DNA of 64,000 bases, from NCBI GenBank assembly GCA_002491195.1, contig DKVL01000056.1, positions 1 through 64,000 on the forward strand, given 5' to 3'. The position numbers and the translations under genes are program-made. The notes beneath the pieces are model-generated. The model saw nothing but the letters and a program-made list of their open reading frames with translations. It was not told where the DNA came from and made no database searches. This document shows positions 34,244 to 43,525 of the stretch, in pieces; within the stretch, counting starts at the first letter, position 1; every line of letters begins with the position of its first letter. The DNA is from Lachnospiraceae bacterium UBA7179 (GTDB taxonomy: Bacteria > Bacillota > Clostridia > Lachnospirales > Lachnospiraceae).

Positions 34244-35035
34244 ATGAACTTTGATGAATTGGATCAGAAGATGCGCATATATGAGCAATCGTTAGACCAG
34301 ATTCTTTTACCGGAGACATATATGGTGGCAAGGCTGGACGGCAGGAGTTTTACGAGGCTTACGAAAGAAATCTGCCAGTTTGAGGCGCCATTTGATGTGC
34401 GGTTCCGGGACATGATGGTACATACTGTAGAACAATTGATGGACTGCGGTTTTCGTATTGTATATGGATTTACAGAGAGCGATGAGATATCGCTGTTGTT
34501 TGCTGTGGGAGAAAACGCGTTTGGGAGGAAGGTGCGCAAGTACAATTCCACGTTAGCTGCGGAGGCGAGCGCTTCCTTCTCGCTGGAACTTGGAAGGGCA
34601 GCTACGTTTGATTGCAGAATGGTGCCTCTGCCTACGCTGGAGCGGGTGCAGGACTATTTTCTGTGGCGGCAGGAGGATGCCCACAGAAATTCGTTGAACG
34701 CACATTGCTACTGGCTTCTCAGAAAAGAGGGGAAAACAGTCCGGGAAGCAACCAAAGAGCTGGAAGGACAGTCAGTGAGCTTTAAGAATGAGCTTCTTTT
34801 TTCCAGAGGAATCAATTTCGATCAGCTTCCGTCGTGGCAGAAGAGAGGAATCGGGATCTGGAAAGAGCAGTATGAAAAGGAAGGCTTTAATCCTGTGACA
34901 GGAAGTCATGAGGCAGCGGTCAGAAACAGACTGAAAGTTGAGTATGAGCTGCCGCTGGGGGAAGCGTATGCCCGGATGGTCTGCGGACTGCTCGAAGGAT
35001 TTGAAAAGAATAGGATGGAAAAAAATAAAACCTGA
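34244..35035 (+). CDS. Thg1-like 3'-5' RNA polymerase (tRNA-His guanylyltransferase family)
   Basis: A 263-residue protein with the Thg1 catalytic core. VARLDGRSFTRLTKE carries the first metal Asp, YGFTESDEISLLF carries the second Asp/Glu pair, and DAHRNSLNAHCYW sits where the family has its HINNLYN motif. Thg1 enzymes add nucleotides to RNA 5' ends, in reverse direction. Bacterial Thg1-like proteins mainly repair 5'-truncated tRNAs rather than add G-1. The ATG at 34244 is chosen because homology begins just after it; the frame is open from GTG 34208. Following a kinase gene makes RNA repair the best guess. The stop codon lies in the terminator stem. Confidence 0.88.
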   Translation: MNFDELDQKMRIYEQSLDQILLPETYMVARLDGRSFTRLTKEICQFEAPFDVRFRDMMVHTVEQLMDCGFRIVYGFTESDEISLLFAVGENAFGRKVRKYNSTLAAEASASFSLELGRAATFDCRMVPLPTLERVQDYFLWRQEDAHRNSLNAHCYWLLRKEGKTVREATKELEGQSVSFKNELLFSRGINFDQLPSWQKRGIGIWKEQYEKEGFNPVTGSHEAAVRNRLKVEYELPLGEAYARMVCGLLEGFEKNRMEKNKT

Positions 35036-35054
35036 TGAAAACATCAGGTTTTTT
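35029..35054 (+). terminator. Terminator of the amidase-kinase-Thg1 transcript
   Basis: AACCTGATG-aaaa-CATCAGGTT followed by TTTTCTTTTC. The stop codon of the Thg1-like gene is inside the left arm. Convergent minus-strand genes follow. Confidence 0.9.
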
Positions 35055-35062
35055 CTTTTCTA

Positions 35063-35446
35063 TTAGGGAAGTGAGAAAAGATTTCTCACAATTCCATATA
35101 GAACTAAGAAAATAATACAGACCCATAGTGCAATATTCTGCCAGAAACGCAACCGCCAACAACCTGTCTGAACATAACGAATCACATACGGAATGAAAAT
35201 AATTGTCAACAGAGGGGTTTCCAATAACAATACTGGATTTGCAGCAAAAGCTGCAGCAAAATCCAGCTGCAGCAATGCTGTGCACATATGAGTGACTCCG
35301 CATCCGGGACATTTCCATCCTGTCACGAAACGTACAGGACAAACAAAGCCAATCCCTGTATAATGGACAAACAAGCCATACGAGATTCCAAAAACCAAGA
35401 GGAGAATGGCGTTGCGGAGGACACAAAACAATCGTTTTTTGATCAT
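35063..35446 (-). CDS. DUF2752 membrane protein
   Basis: A 127-residue protein with three to four hydrophobic spans and the DUF2752 hallmark CPVRFVTGWKCPGCGVTHM, a Cys-rich loop between the first two spans. Function unknown; the family is frequent in gut Firmicutes and Bacteroidetes. It lies 11 bases downstream of the DUF4234 gene on the same strand, and the two form a small operon. Confidence 0.85.
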   Translation of the reverse strand: MIKKRLFCVLRNAILLLVFGISYGLFVHYTGIGFVCPVRFVTGWKCPGCGVTHMCTALLQLDFAAAFAANPVLLLETPLLTIIFIPYVIRYVQTGCWRLRFWQNIALWVCIIFLVLYGIVRNLFSLP

Positions 35447-35457
35447 ACCCGCAGGGA

Positions 35458-35805
35458 TTAGTTGTTTGTACCTGCAAGATTGTTCAGCTCATTCTGCATC
35501 AGTGCCCATGCAACAACAGGGATGAACAGGCAGAGGAGCAGGTAAAGTACGTTGTTGTTGCCAGAGGGCATACCCTGTCTCTGTCTTGCAATGTCAATCT
35601 TCTCGCCCTGCTTGTATCCCCAGTACAGGCTGTAGATATTGCAGGTAACAATTGTAAGAAGGACTGTCATTCCGCCGGATGTTCCTTCGGTTCCTGCAGC
35701 AGCATTAGTGTCATTGGTCAGACACGCGAGCCAGTAAAGTCCATAGATACCACACGTAACGATGGATAAGAGGATGCACACCACGATGTTTCTTTGTTGA
35801 ATCAT
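35458..35805 (-). CDS. DUF4234 membrane protein
   Basis: A 115-residue protein with three hydrophobic segments. The characteristic VTCGIYGLYWLACLTND and its internal echo VTCNIYSLYWGYKQGEKID mark a duplicated half. DUF4234 proteins are often beside DUF2752 proteins, as here; no activity is known. On the minus strand the start follows AAAGGAGAG. Confidence 0.85.
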   Translation of the reverse strand: MIQQRNIVVCILLSIVTCGIYGLYWLACLTNDTNAAAGTEGTSGGMTVLLTIVTCNIYSLYWGYKQGEKIDIARQRQGMPSGNNNVLYLLLCLFIPVVAWALMQNELNNLAGTNN

Positions 35806-36218
35806 AATAACTCTCCTTTGTATAAAATTTTTATAAACTTTTCTGACATAGTATATAGTAGATTATGCTATATGTCAATAGAAAAAAGCAAAAAATTTCT
35901 ATTTCTTTCTCAATTTTATAATTGTATAAAACGTCATAAACTAAAGTTTATCCGTTCCAAAAATATAGATGATAGATTCAGTACGCAAAAGGATGGATGT
36001 CTGCTGCCGGCAGACCATAAATTTGGTATATAGCTTTGAACCTTTGAAAATAGTCACACCAGATCTGGCCCATAAGGTTAATGAAGCAGAATTGCAAAAA
36101 AGTATTCAAAAGAGTAAGGAACTGGTGGCAGTGATTGAAGAATATAAGTATAAAAGTTAAAGAAATATTTGCAGAAAGTATGATGTAATCTTAATTTTAT
36201 AATTTAAAGAAGTCCTAG

Positions 36219-36259
36219 AGGGAAGTATTTCCGTTAAAGATGGAGATACTTCCCTTTTT
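36219..36259 (+). terminator. Terminator upstream of uvrB
   Basis: AGGGAAGTAT ... ATACTTCCCT stem followed by TTTTG. It has no intact gene before it, only the possible remnant ending at 36160. Confidence 0.8.
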
Positions 36260-36288
36260 GTGTGGAAAGGAGCAAAATAAAATCCACG

Positions 36289-36302
36289 CAAACAAAAGTT
36301 CC
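36289..36302. promoter_or_regulatory. LexA (SOS) box candidate
   Basis: CAAACAAAAGTTCC matches the Gram-positive LexA consensus CGAACRNRYGTTYC at 12 of 14 positions, about 43 bases before the -10 of uvrB. Confidence 0.5.
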
Positions 36303-36321
36303 GAAAATATCTTCTTTTCTC

Positions 36322-36350
36322 TGTACAAATCCAAGGCTGTGTGCTATAAT
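36322..36350 (+). promoter_or_regulatory. Sigma-A promoter of uvrB
   Basis: TGTACA, 17 bases, then a perfect TATAAT at 36345-36350, about 45 bases before the start codon. Confidence 0.65.
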
Positions 36351-36396
36351 CATAAGTACTTTTTGGGTATTGAATTTTGGAGGTGATTTTTGTCCT

Positions 36397-38388
36397 ATGT
36401 TGTTTAAACTGCACAGTGAATACCAGCCTACAGGCGACCAGCCTGAGGCGATCGCGGAGCTTGTGAAGGGCTTTCAGGAAGGCAACCAGTTCCAGACTTT
36501 ATTAGGCGTGACAGGTTCTGGCAAGACCTTCACGATGGCAAACATCATACAGGCGCTGCAGAAGCCAACTTTGGTGATCGCGCACAATAAAACGCTTGCT
36601 GCACAGCTGTACGGCGAGTTCAAGGAATTTTTCCCGGAAAATGCGGTAGAATATTTTGTGTCTTACTATGATTACTACCAGCCGGAGGCGTATATTCCAT
36701 CATCGGATACCTATATCGCAAAGGATTCTGCAGTAAATGATGAGATTGACAAGCTGCGGCTGTCCGCGACGGCGTCTTTGACAGAGCGCAGGGATGTCGT
36801 TGTCGTTGCCAGCGTTTCCTGCATCTATGGTCTGGGAAGTCCTGATGAGTATCAAGGAATGATGCTGTCTTTAAGACCGGGCATGACAAAAGACAGGGAC
36901 GAAGTCATCCGTGCCCTGATTGAGATGCAGTATGACCGAAACGACATGGAGCTTGACAGGGGGCGTTTTCGGGTGCATGGCGATGTGGTTGACATTCATC
37001 CGGCACAAGGGGGAGAGTACTGGATACGGGTAGAGTTTTTCGGCGATGAGATTGACCGTATTGCCGAGGTCGATCCGGTCACGAACAAGGTCAACGCCAC
37101 ATTGGAGCACACCACGATCTTTCCGGCGTCACACTATGTCGTTGCGCCGGAACGGATCGCCAAGGCGTGTGATGCCATCGAGGCGGAGATGAAGGAGCGG
37201 GTGCGCTATTTTAAGAGTGAGGACAAACTGTTGGAGGCACAGCGTATCTCGGAGCGGACAAACTTTGATATTGAGATGCTTCGAGAGACTGGATTTTGTT
37301 CCGGAATAGAGAATTATTCAAGACATTTGAATGGAACGAAGGAGGGTGATCCGCCGTATTGCCTGATGGATTTCTTTACGGAGGATTATCTGATTATCAT
37401 TGACGAGTCCCATATGACGATTCCGCAGATCAGGGGAATGTATGCTGGCGACCGCTCCCGCAAAAACACACTTGTGGAGTATGGTTTCCGTCTTCCGTCT
37501 GCATTGGACAACAGACCATTGCGTTTCGACGAGTTTGAGGAAAAGATCGACCAGATGCTTTTCGTGTCGGCGACGCCAAACGATTATGAGGAACAACATG
37601 AGCTGCTGCGTGCAGAACAGATCATCCGGCCGACAGGCCTGTTAGATCCTGAGATTGAAATTCATTCTGTGGAGGGGCAGATTGACGATCTGATCGCAAG
37701 AATTAATACAGAGACGGCAAAGCACAATAAGGTGCTGGTGACAACACTGACAAAACGCATGGCTGAGGATCTGACAAAATATATGTCAGAGGTGGGCGTC
37801 CGCGTGAAATATCTGCACTCGGATATTGATACCTTGGAGCGTGCAGAGATTATTCGCGATATGCGCCTTGACGTGTTTGACGTGCTTGTCGGTATTAATC
37901 TATTGCGCGAGGGACTTGACATTCCGGAGATATCGCTGGTAGCGATCCTCGATGCGGACAAGGAGGGATTTCTGCGTTCCGCGACGTCCCTGATCCAGAC
38001 GGTCGGTCGGGCTGCGCGAAATGCAGAAGGCCATGTGGTCATGTATGCTGACACGATCACGGATTCAATGCAGGTGACGCTGGACGAGACAGCCAGAAGG
38101 CGTGCGATCCAGCAGAAATATAATGAAGAGCATGGGATCACGCCGCAGACGATCAAGAAGGCTGTAAGGGATCTGATCAGTATTTCCAAGGCGGTGGCAA
38201 AGGAAGAGCAGCGGTTTGCAAAAGATCCGGAATCGATGAATGAGAAGGAACTGAAGAAACTCATCGAGACGATTGAGAAAAATATGCGCAAGGCGGCTGC
38301 AGACCTCAACTTTGAGGCCGCGATGGAGCTTCGCGACAAGATGATGGAGCTCAAAAAGCAGCTGCAGGAGCTCACAGGCGGACTTTGA
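36397..38388 (+). CDS. uvrB: Excinuclease ABC subunit B
   Basis: A 663-residue helicase-like DNA repair protein. Walker A is GVTGSGKT, the damage-probing beta-hairpin is YYDYYQPEAYIP, motif II is IDESH, and motif VI reads QTVGRAARN. The C-terminal UVR motif (ADLNFEAAMELRDKM) binds UvrC. UvrB is loaded by UvrA onto damaged DNA and verifies the lesion. Start at 36397 after GGAGGTGA and at the conserved MLFKLHSEYQPTGDQPEAI; the upstream in-frame extension from 36262 runs through the promoter and is rejected. uvrA follows. Confidence 0.97.
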   Translation: MLFKLHSEYQPTGDQPEAIAELVKGFQEGNQFQTLLGVTGSGKTFTMANIIQALQKPTLVIAHNKTLAAQLYGEFKEFFPENAVEYFVSYYDYYQPEAYIPSSDTYIAKDSAVNDEIDKLRLSATASLTERRDVVVVASVSCIYGLGSPDEYQGMMLSLRPGMTKDRDEVIRALIEMQYDRNDMELDRGRFRVHGDVVDIHPAQGGEYWIRVEFFGDEIDRIAEVDPVTNKVNATLEHTTIFPASHYVVAPERIAKACDAIEAEMKERVRYFKSEDKLLEAQRISERTNFDIEMLRETGFCSGIENYSRHLNGTKEGDPPYCLMDFFTEDYLIIIDESHMTIPQIRGMYAGDRSRKNTLVEYGFRLPSALDNRPLRFDEFEEKIDQMLFVSATPNDYEEQHELLRAEQIIRPTGLLDPEIEIHSVEGQIDDLIARINTETAKHNKVLVTTLTKRMAEDLTKYMSEVGVRVKYLHSDIDTLERAEIIRDMRLDVFDVLVGINLLREGLDIPEISLVAILDADKEGFLRSATSLIQTVGRAARNAEGHVVMYADTITDSMQVTLDETARRRAIQQKYNEEHGITPQTIKKAVRDLISISKAVAKEEQRFAKDPESMNEKELKKLIETIEKNMRKAAADLNFEAAMELRDKMMELKKQLQELTGGL

Positions 38389-38484
38389 TGCATACAAACG
38401 GAGAGCGGATGGTGCGCGTGCAAAGGAAACACACGCTGTCCGATGGTAATATAATGATTGAGAAAGGTAAGGTATGGTACAAAA

Positions 38485-41361
38485 ATGGACAGAGAACAAT
38501 TGAAGATGCTTCCCAGGGGAGAAGTGATCAAGATTCGCGGTGCAAACGAACACAATCTGAAAAATATTGATCTGGACATCCCCAGAAATAAATTTGTCGT
38601 GCTGACAGGATTGTCCGGTTCTGGTAAATCTTCCCTGGCATTTGACACGATCTACGCGGAGGGGCAGCGGCGGTACATGGAATCGCTTTCTTCGTATGCC
38701 AGACAGTTTTTGGGTCAGATGGAAAAGCCGAATGTGGAGCGCATAGAAGGTTTGTCACCTGCAATTTCGATTGATCAGAAGTCCACCAATCGAAATCCGC
38801 GTTCGACCGTTGGTACTGTGACGGAAATCTATGACTATTTCAGGCTGTTGTATGCGCGGATTGGGATCCCGCACTGTCCGAATTGCGGCAGGGAGATCAG
38901 GCGCCAGACGGTCGACCAGATGGTCGATCAGATTATGGAGCTGCCGCAGGGCACAAAGATCCAGCTTCTTGCGCCGGTAGTGCGCGGCAGGAAGGGTGAG
39001 CACGCCAAAGTGCTTGACCGCGCGAAAAAGAGCGGTTATGTGCGCGTGCGCATTGACGGAAATCTGTATGATCTGACCGAGGAGATTAAACTTGAGAAAA
39101 ATATCAAGCACAATATTGAGATCATTGTGGACAGGATTGCGGTCAAAGAGGGCGTTGAGCGCAGGCTGACGGATTCGATCGAGAATGTCATGGCGCTCTC
39201 TGACGGGCTGTTGATGGTTGATGTGATCGGTGGCGATATGATGAACTTTTCTGACAGCTTTGCGTGTCCGGACTGCAATGTCAGTATTGATGAGGTGGAG
39301 CCGAGAAGTTTTTCGTTCAACAATCCGTTTGGCGCTTGTCCGGAGTGTTTTGGCCTTGGCTATAAGATGGAGTTTGACATTGATCTGATCATACCGGACA
39401 AGAGCCTCAGTATCAATGAGGGAGCAATCACTGTCATGGGATGGCAGTCGTGTGCGGACAAGGGAAGCTTTACGAATGCGATCCTGCAGGCATTGTGTAA
39501 GGAGTACCATTTTTCTCTTGATACGCCGTTTGAGGAACTAACGGATCCTGTAAAGGATATGCTCATCAATGGGACAAAAGGAAAGGAAGTCCTTGTACAT
39601 TACAAGGGACAGCGCGGAGAGGGCACTTATCCGGTGGCGTTTGAGGGATTGCTCAAAAACGTAGAACGAAGATACAAAGAGACTGCATCGGAAAGCATCA
39701 AGCAGGAGTATGAGACGTTTATGCGTATCACACCTTGTAAGGAGTGCGGCGGCAGGCGGCTTAAGAAAAGCTCTCTGGCTGTGACGGTCTGTGATAAGAA
39801 TATTTATGAGATCACATCCATGTCGATCACAGATCTCTATCAGTTTCTGGATACAATGGAGCTGACACAACAGCAACAGTTGATTGGCAGACGGATCCTG
39901 AAAGAGATTCGCGCGCGCGTCGGTTTTCTTGCAAGCGTTGGGTTGGAATATCTGTGTCTGTCAAGAGCGACAGCTACTTTGTCCGGCGGTGAGGCACAGC
40001 GTATCAGGCTGGCAACGCAGATCGGTTCCGGGCTGGTGGGTGTGTGCTATATTCTGGACGAGCCGAGCATAGGATTGCACCAGCGCGACAATGATAAGCT
40101 GCTGGCGGCTCTGCGCAATCTCCAGGAACTTGGCAATACGCTTCTCGTTGTGGAGCACGATGAGGATACCATGCTGGCGGCGGATCATATCGTTGATATC
40201 GGTCCTGGCGCCGGAGAGCACGGAGGAGAGGTGATCGCGCAGGGAACAGCGCAGGAGATCATGCAGGTGCCGGAATCCATTACGGGACAATATCTGAGCG
40301 GAAAGATACAGATTCCAGTGCCAGGGAGCAGGAGAAAGCCGGCTGGATGGCTTACGGTCAAAGGGGCAGCGGAGAACAATCTCAAAAATATCGATGTCAA
40401 GTTTCCGCTCGGTGTCTTTACCTGTGTGACAGGTGTGTCAGGTTCCGGCAAATCGTCCCTGGTAAATGAGATTTTATACAAGTATCTGGCAAAGAAACTG
40501 AACAGAGCGCGCACGATACCGGGCAAGTTCAAGAAAATAGAAGGGGTGGAACAGCTTGACAAGGTGATCGCTATCGATCAGTCGCCGATCGGCAGGACAC
40601 CGCGGTCCAATCCCGCTACCTATACAGGCGTGTTTGACCAGATCAGGGATCTGTTTGCCTCAACTGTCGACGCGAAGGCAAAAGGATACAGCAAGGGGCG
40701 CTTTAGTTTTAATGTAAAAGGCGGACGGTGCGAGGCTTGCGGCGGCGATGGCATTATTAAGATTGAGATGCATTTTCTGCCGGACGTGTATGTGCCTTGT
40801 GAGGTTTGTCAGGGAAAACGTTATAATAGAGAGACACTTGACGTGAAATATAAAGGAAAGAGCATCTACGATGTGCTGGATATGACGGTAGAGGAGGCGA
40901 TGACATTTTTTGATCCGGTTCCTTCTATTAAAAGAAAGATTGAGACGTTGTATGATGTAGGGCTCTCCTATATTAAGCTGGGGCAGCCTTCGACAACGCT
41001 CTCGGGCGGCGAAGCACAGCGCATCAAGCTTGCGACGGAATTAAGCCGTAGAAGTACGGGCAAGACAATCTATATATTAGACGAGCCGACGACAGGGCTT
41101 CACTTTGCGGATGTGCACAAGCTGGTTGAGATTCTGCAGCGGCTTGCGGAGGGCGGCAACACAGTGATCGTGATCGAGCATAATCTTGATGTGATCAAGA
41201 CAGCGGACTACATCATAGACATCGGACCAGAGGGCGGAGACGGCGGCGGTACGGTGATCGCCGAGGGTACACCGGAGCACATCGCAAAGTGTCCCAATTC
41301 TTACACAGGAATTTATGTAAAGAAAATGCTGGAACGGGCAAAAGGGAAAAACAGTGAATAA
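38485..41361 (+). CDS. uvrA: Excinuclease ABC subunit A
   Basis: A 958-residue damage sensor with two ABC modules. Walker A motifs are GLSGSGKSS and GVSGSGKSS. Signatures are LSGGEAQRIRLA and LSGGEAQRIKLA. The zinc modules are CPNCGREI, CPDCNVS...CPECFGLG, CKECGGRR and CEACGGDG...CEVCQGKRY. Works with UvrB in nucleotide excision repair. Start at ATG 38485, where the conserved IKIRGANEHNLKNI begins shortly after; a TTG at 38458 would add nine residues. Expressed with uvrB, probably as part of the SOS response. Confidence 0.97.
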   Translation: MDREQLKMLPRGEVIKIRGANEHNLKNIDLDIPRNKFVVLTGLSGSGKSSLAFDTIYAEGQRRYMESLSSYARQFLGQMEKPNVERIEGLSPAISIDQKSTNRNPRSTVGTVTEIYDYFRLLYARIGIPHCPNCGREIRRQTVDQMVDQIMELPQGTKIQLLAPVVRGRKGEHAKVLDRAKKSGYVRVRIDGNLYDLTEEIKLEKNIKHNIEIIVDRIAVKEGVERRLTDSIENVMALSDGLLMVDVIGGDMMNFSDSFACPDCNVSIDEVEPRSFSFNNPFGACPECFGLGYKMEFDIDLIIPDKSLSINEGAITVMGWQSCADKGSFTNAILQALCKEYHFSLDTPFEELTDPVKDMLINGTKGKEVLVHYKGQRGEGTYPVAFEGLLKNVERRYKETASESIKQEYETFMRITPCKECGGRRLKKSSLAVTVCDKNIYEITSMSITDLYQFLDTMELTQQQQLIGRRILKEIRARVGFLASVGLEYLCLSRATATLSGGEAQRIRLATQIGSGLVGVCYILDEPSIGLHQRDNDKLLAALRNLQELGNTLLVVEHDEDTMLAADHIVDIGPGAGEHGGEVIAQGTAQEIMQVPESITGQYLSGKIQIPVPGSRRKPAGWLTVKGAAENNLKNIDVKFPLGVFTCVTGVSGSGKSSLVNEILYKYLAKKLNRARTIPGKFKKIEGVEQLDKVIAIDQSPIGRTPRSNPATYTGVFDQIRDLFASTVDAKAKGYSKGRFSFNVKGGRCEACGGDGIIKIEMHFLPDVYVPCEVCQGKRYNRETLDVKYKGKSIYDVLDMTVEEAMTFFDPVPSIKRKIETLYDVGLSYIKLGQPSTTLSGGEAQRIKLATELSRRSTGKTIYILDEPTTGLHFADVHKLVEILQRLAEGGNTVIVIEHNLDVIKTADYIIDIGPEGGDGGGTVIAEGTPEHIAKCPNSYTGIYVKKMLERAKGKNSE

Positions 41362-41527
41362 AAAAAGTAAAAATACACAAACAATTATATAAAAAAACTG
41401 TAAATTCGGGTTACGGTATGGTACAATATTGCGTGAAAGCTGTGCGAAAATGAGTGGCTTGATGCGGCTTATGAAAGGAAACAGCTATATTGCAGAAGTG
41501 AATACACATAAGAAAGGATGATTTAAA

Positions 41528-43258
41528 TTGAGAAAGCATATTAGTACCAAAGTATATTCGATGCTCGCAGTTTTGCTGGTTATTTTTCTGGTGAATGCGT
41601 TTTTTTCTTCAAGGGGAATACTGGATGCCAGAAAGGCAGTTCAATTGATCTCAGATACCTATATGCAGCTGCTTGTGCAGAATGAGGTGGTCACGAGGAA
41701 TGTGACGGAGAGCAGACTCTATGGGAATTTGATTGTGCTGACGCCGGATGAGCAGACGGCGTCAGGGATCGCAGGCAATGTCCCTTCTGTATTAGAAGCG
41801 ATCGATGCGGCCTTTGCAACGATGGAGGAGTTGTGTGCGGGGGCGGATAATTCGGAATTGACACAGTTATTGCAGGAATATAAGAACCAGTATGAGCCGC
41901 TCAGGGAAACGATTACGCAGATCGCTGACCTTTACAAGGCGGGGGATAAGGCGGGTGCTGCGGCTATGAATGCTCAGATGCGCGAGATTGTCACGACGAT
42001 GCAAGAGAAGCAGACAGCGTTTGCAGACACGTTGAATCTTTCGGCTGAGACATTAGTGGATCAACGTATACAGGCGGCGACGGCTCTGTACACGATCTCT
42101 GTTGTGATTGGTGTGATTTTTGTTGCAGTGGCAGTGTTGACGATCCTTATTGTCAGCCTGACGATCGTAAAGCCAGCAAAGGATGCCGCAGTTCAATTGA
42201 ATAAACTGATCACTGATATTCAAAATGGCAGCGGTGACCTGACACAGAGAATGCAGGTGAGATCACATGACGAGGTTGGGCAGCTGGTAAACGGAGTGAA
42301 TAATTTTATTGATCAGCTCCAATCGATTATGAAGAAGATTCAGACCAGTTCTATTGATATGGATGAGCACGTTGAGGACATCAATACGAATATCAAAAAG
42401 TCCGAGTCAAGTGCCGGAGATGTGTCAGCGACTATGGAACAGATGTCAGCGAGCATGGAGGAAATCTCGGCAACACTTGACCAGATCACGCAAGGGTCGC
42501 AGAATGTCCTGGGACTTGCGAAAGACATGCGTGGCAAGGCGGAGGATGGAAGCATAAATGTCAGCGGCATCAGGACGAAGGCACAGAATTTCCGCTCTGA
42601 GGCAGTGGACAGCAAGAACAATACGATTGAAATGATGAACTCTAACAGGGAGCTTTTGGAGGCGGCAATCGAGAACAGCCGCAGTGTGGAGAAGATCAAT
42701 AGTCTGACAAGCGAGATCTTGAGTATTTCCAGCCAGACGAATCTATTGGCATTGAATGCCTCAATTGAAGCGGCGCGTGCAGGCGAAGCAGGAAAAGGGT
42801 TTGCCGTTGTTGCAGATGAGATCCGTGTGCTGGCAGATAACAGCCGTGATACCGCAAATAATATCCAGAATATCAGTGTGGCAGTGACGCAGGCGGTAGG
42901 CGAGCTGGCAAAGAATGCCAACGAGATGTTGAATTTTATTGATTCGACAGTGCTTGTTGACTATGACAAGTTTGTAGGGATCGCGAACGAATATCATGAT
43001 GATGCGGACAGTATGGATAATATGCTGGGCGGATTCAATGACAGCTCTAAGGAATTGGAGGCAACGATCTCGCAGATGACAGAGGGGATCGACGGTATCA
43101 ATACAGCAGTGGACGAGAATGCGCAAGGCGTTACCATTGTTGCAGACAATACTTCACAGCTTGTGGAACTGCTGGCAGGTATCAGAGGACTGGCGGAGAA
43201 TAACAAAAAGATCTCGGACGAACTGAAAATGGAGGTGCAGCAGTTTAAAAATTTATAG
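41528..43258 (+). CDS. Methyl-accepting chemotaxis protein
   Basis: A 576-residue receptor. Membrane spans at about 10-30 and 190-212 enclose an extracytoplasmic four-helix-type sensor domain. A HAMP domain (213-268) and the coiled-coil signalling domain follow, with the CheA/CheW tip SQTNLLALNASIEAARAGEAGKGFAVVADEIR. It relays an external signal to the flagellar motor. Start is TTG after AGAAAGGATG. The adjacent flagellar genes fit. No sigma-D promoter was found upstream. Confidence 0.95.
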   Translation: MRKHISTKVYSMLAVLLVIFLVNAFFSSRGILDARKAVQLISDTYMQLLVQNEVVTRNVTESRLYGNLIVLTPDEQTASGIAGNVPSVLEAIDAAFATMEELCAGADNSELTQLLQEYKNQYEPLRETITQIADLYKAGDKAGAAAMNAQMREIVTTMQEKQTAFADTLNLSAETLVDQRIQAATALYTISVVIGVIFVAVAVLTILIVSLTIVKPAKDAAVQLNKLITDIQNGSGDLTQRMQVRSHDEVGQLVNGVNNFIDQLQSIMKKIQTSSIDMDEHVEDINTNIKKSESSAGDVSATMEQMSASMEEISATLDQITQGSQNVLGLAKDMRGKAEDGSINVSGIRTKAQNFRSEAVDSKNNTIEMMNSNRELLEAAIENSRSVEKINSLTSEILSISSQTNLLALNASIEAARAGEAGKGFAVVADEIRVLADNSRDTANNIQNISVAVTQAVGELAKNANEMLNFIDSTVLVDYDKFVGIANEYHDDADSMDNMLGGFNDSSKELEATISQMTEGIDGINTAVDENAQGVTIVADNTSQLVELLAGIRGLAENNKKISDELKMEVQQFKNL

Positions 43259-43273
43259 CAAGGTATAGAAAAG

Positions 43274-43304
43274 CTTCCTGTTTGGACAGAACAGGGAGTT
43301 TTTT
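43274..43304 (+). terminator. Terminator of the chemotaxis receptor gene
   Basis: CTTCCTGTT-tggacag-AACAGGGAG with six T, 15 bases after the stop codon. Confidence 0.85.
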
Positions 43305-43525
43305 GAATAGAGGGAAAAGAATGAAAGATACAACAAACAGAACTATTTATGCGGGAGGCAATGATGAGTGAACTGGGAGGACGGCGGATCAATTTAAGCA
43401 GCTGCTGAATAAAAGATTTCCGAAATTCAGTGTCTTAGGTTTGACATTTTGCTAATTTGTGATAGAATTGTAACATAGTTGTAATAGTTCAGGAAAGTCA
43501 TGATTACTGCAGAATGGAGATTGTT

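Larger units (their letters stand above)
35806..36396. other. 590-bp region with decayed frame, terminator and uvrB promoter
   Basis: Very AT-rich at first (promoter of the minus-strand pair). A 63-codon plus-strand frame at 35969-36160 ends in coding-looking sequence (VTPDLAHKVNEAELQKSIQKSKELV) but its start is poor; it is probably the C-terminal remnant of a lost gene. A terminator at 36219-36259 follows it, which supports that idea. The rest is the uvrB control region. Confidence 0.45.

Noticed and set aside
26331..35035. RNA ligase to complete the repair system
   Set aside because: None of the intact genes shows an RtcB or RNA ligase nucleotidyl motif; the ATP-grasp pair lacks the KxDG-type ligase signature.
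37662..38648. 328-codon minus-strand frame
   Set aside because: Antisense to uvrB/uvrA. Composition (Ser/Arg/Leu-rich) is that of a shadow frame.
38755..39510. 251-codon minus-strand frame inside uvrA
   Set aside because: Shadow of uvrA; no ribosome binding site or recognisable domain.
41362..41527. Possible sigma-D promoter or cyclic di-GMP riboswitch before the chemotaxis receptor
   Set aside because: No TAAA-N15-GCCGATAT-like pair and no conserved GEMM core sequence could be found.
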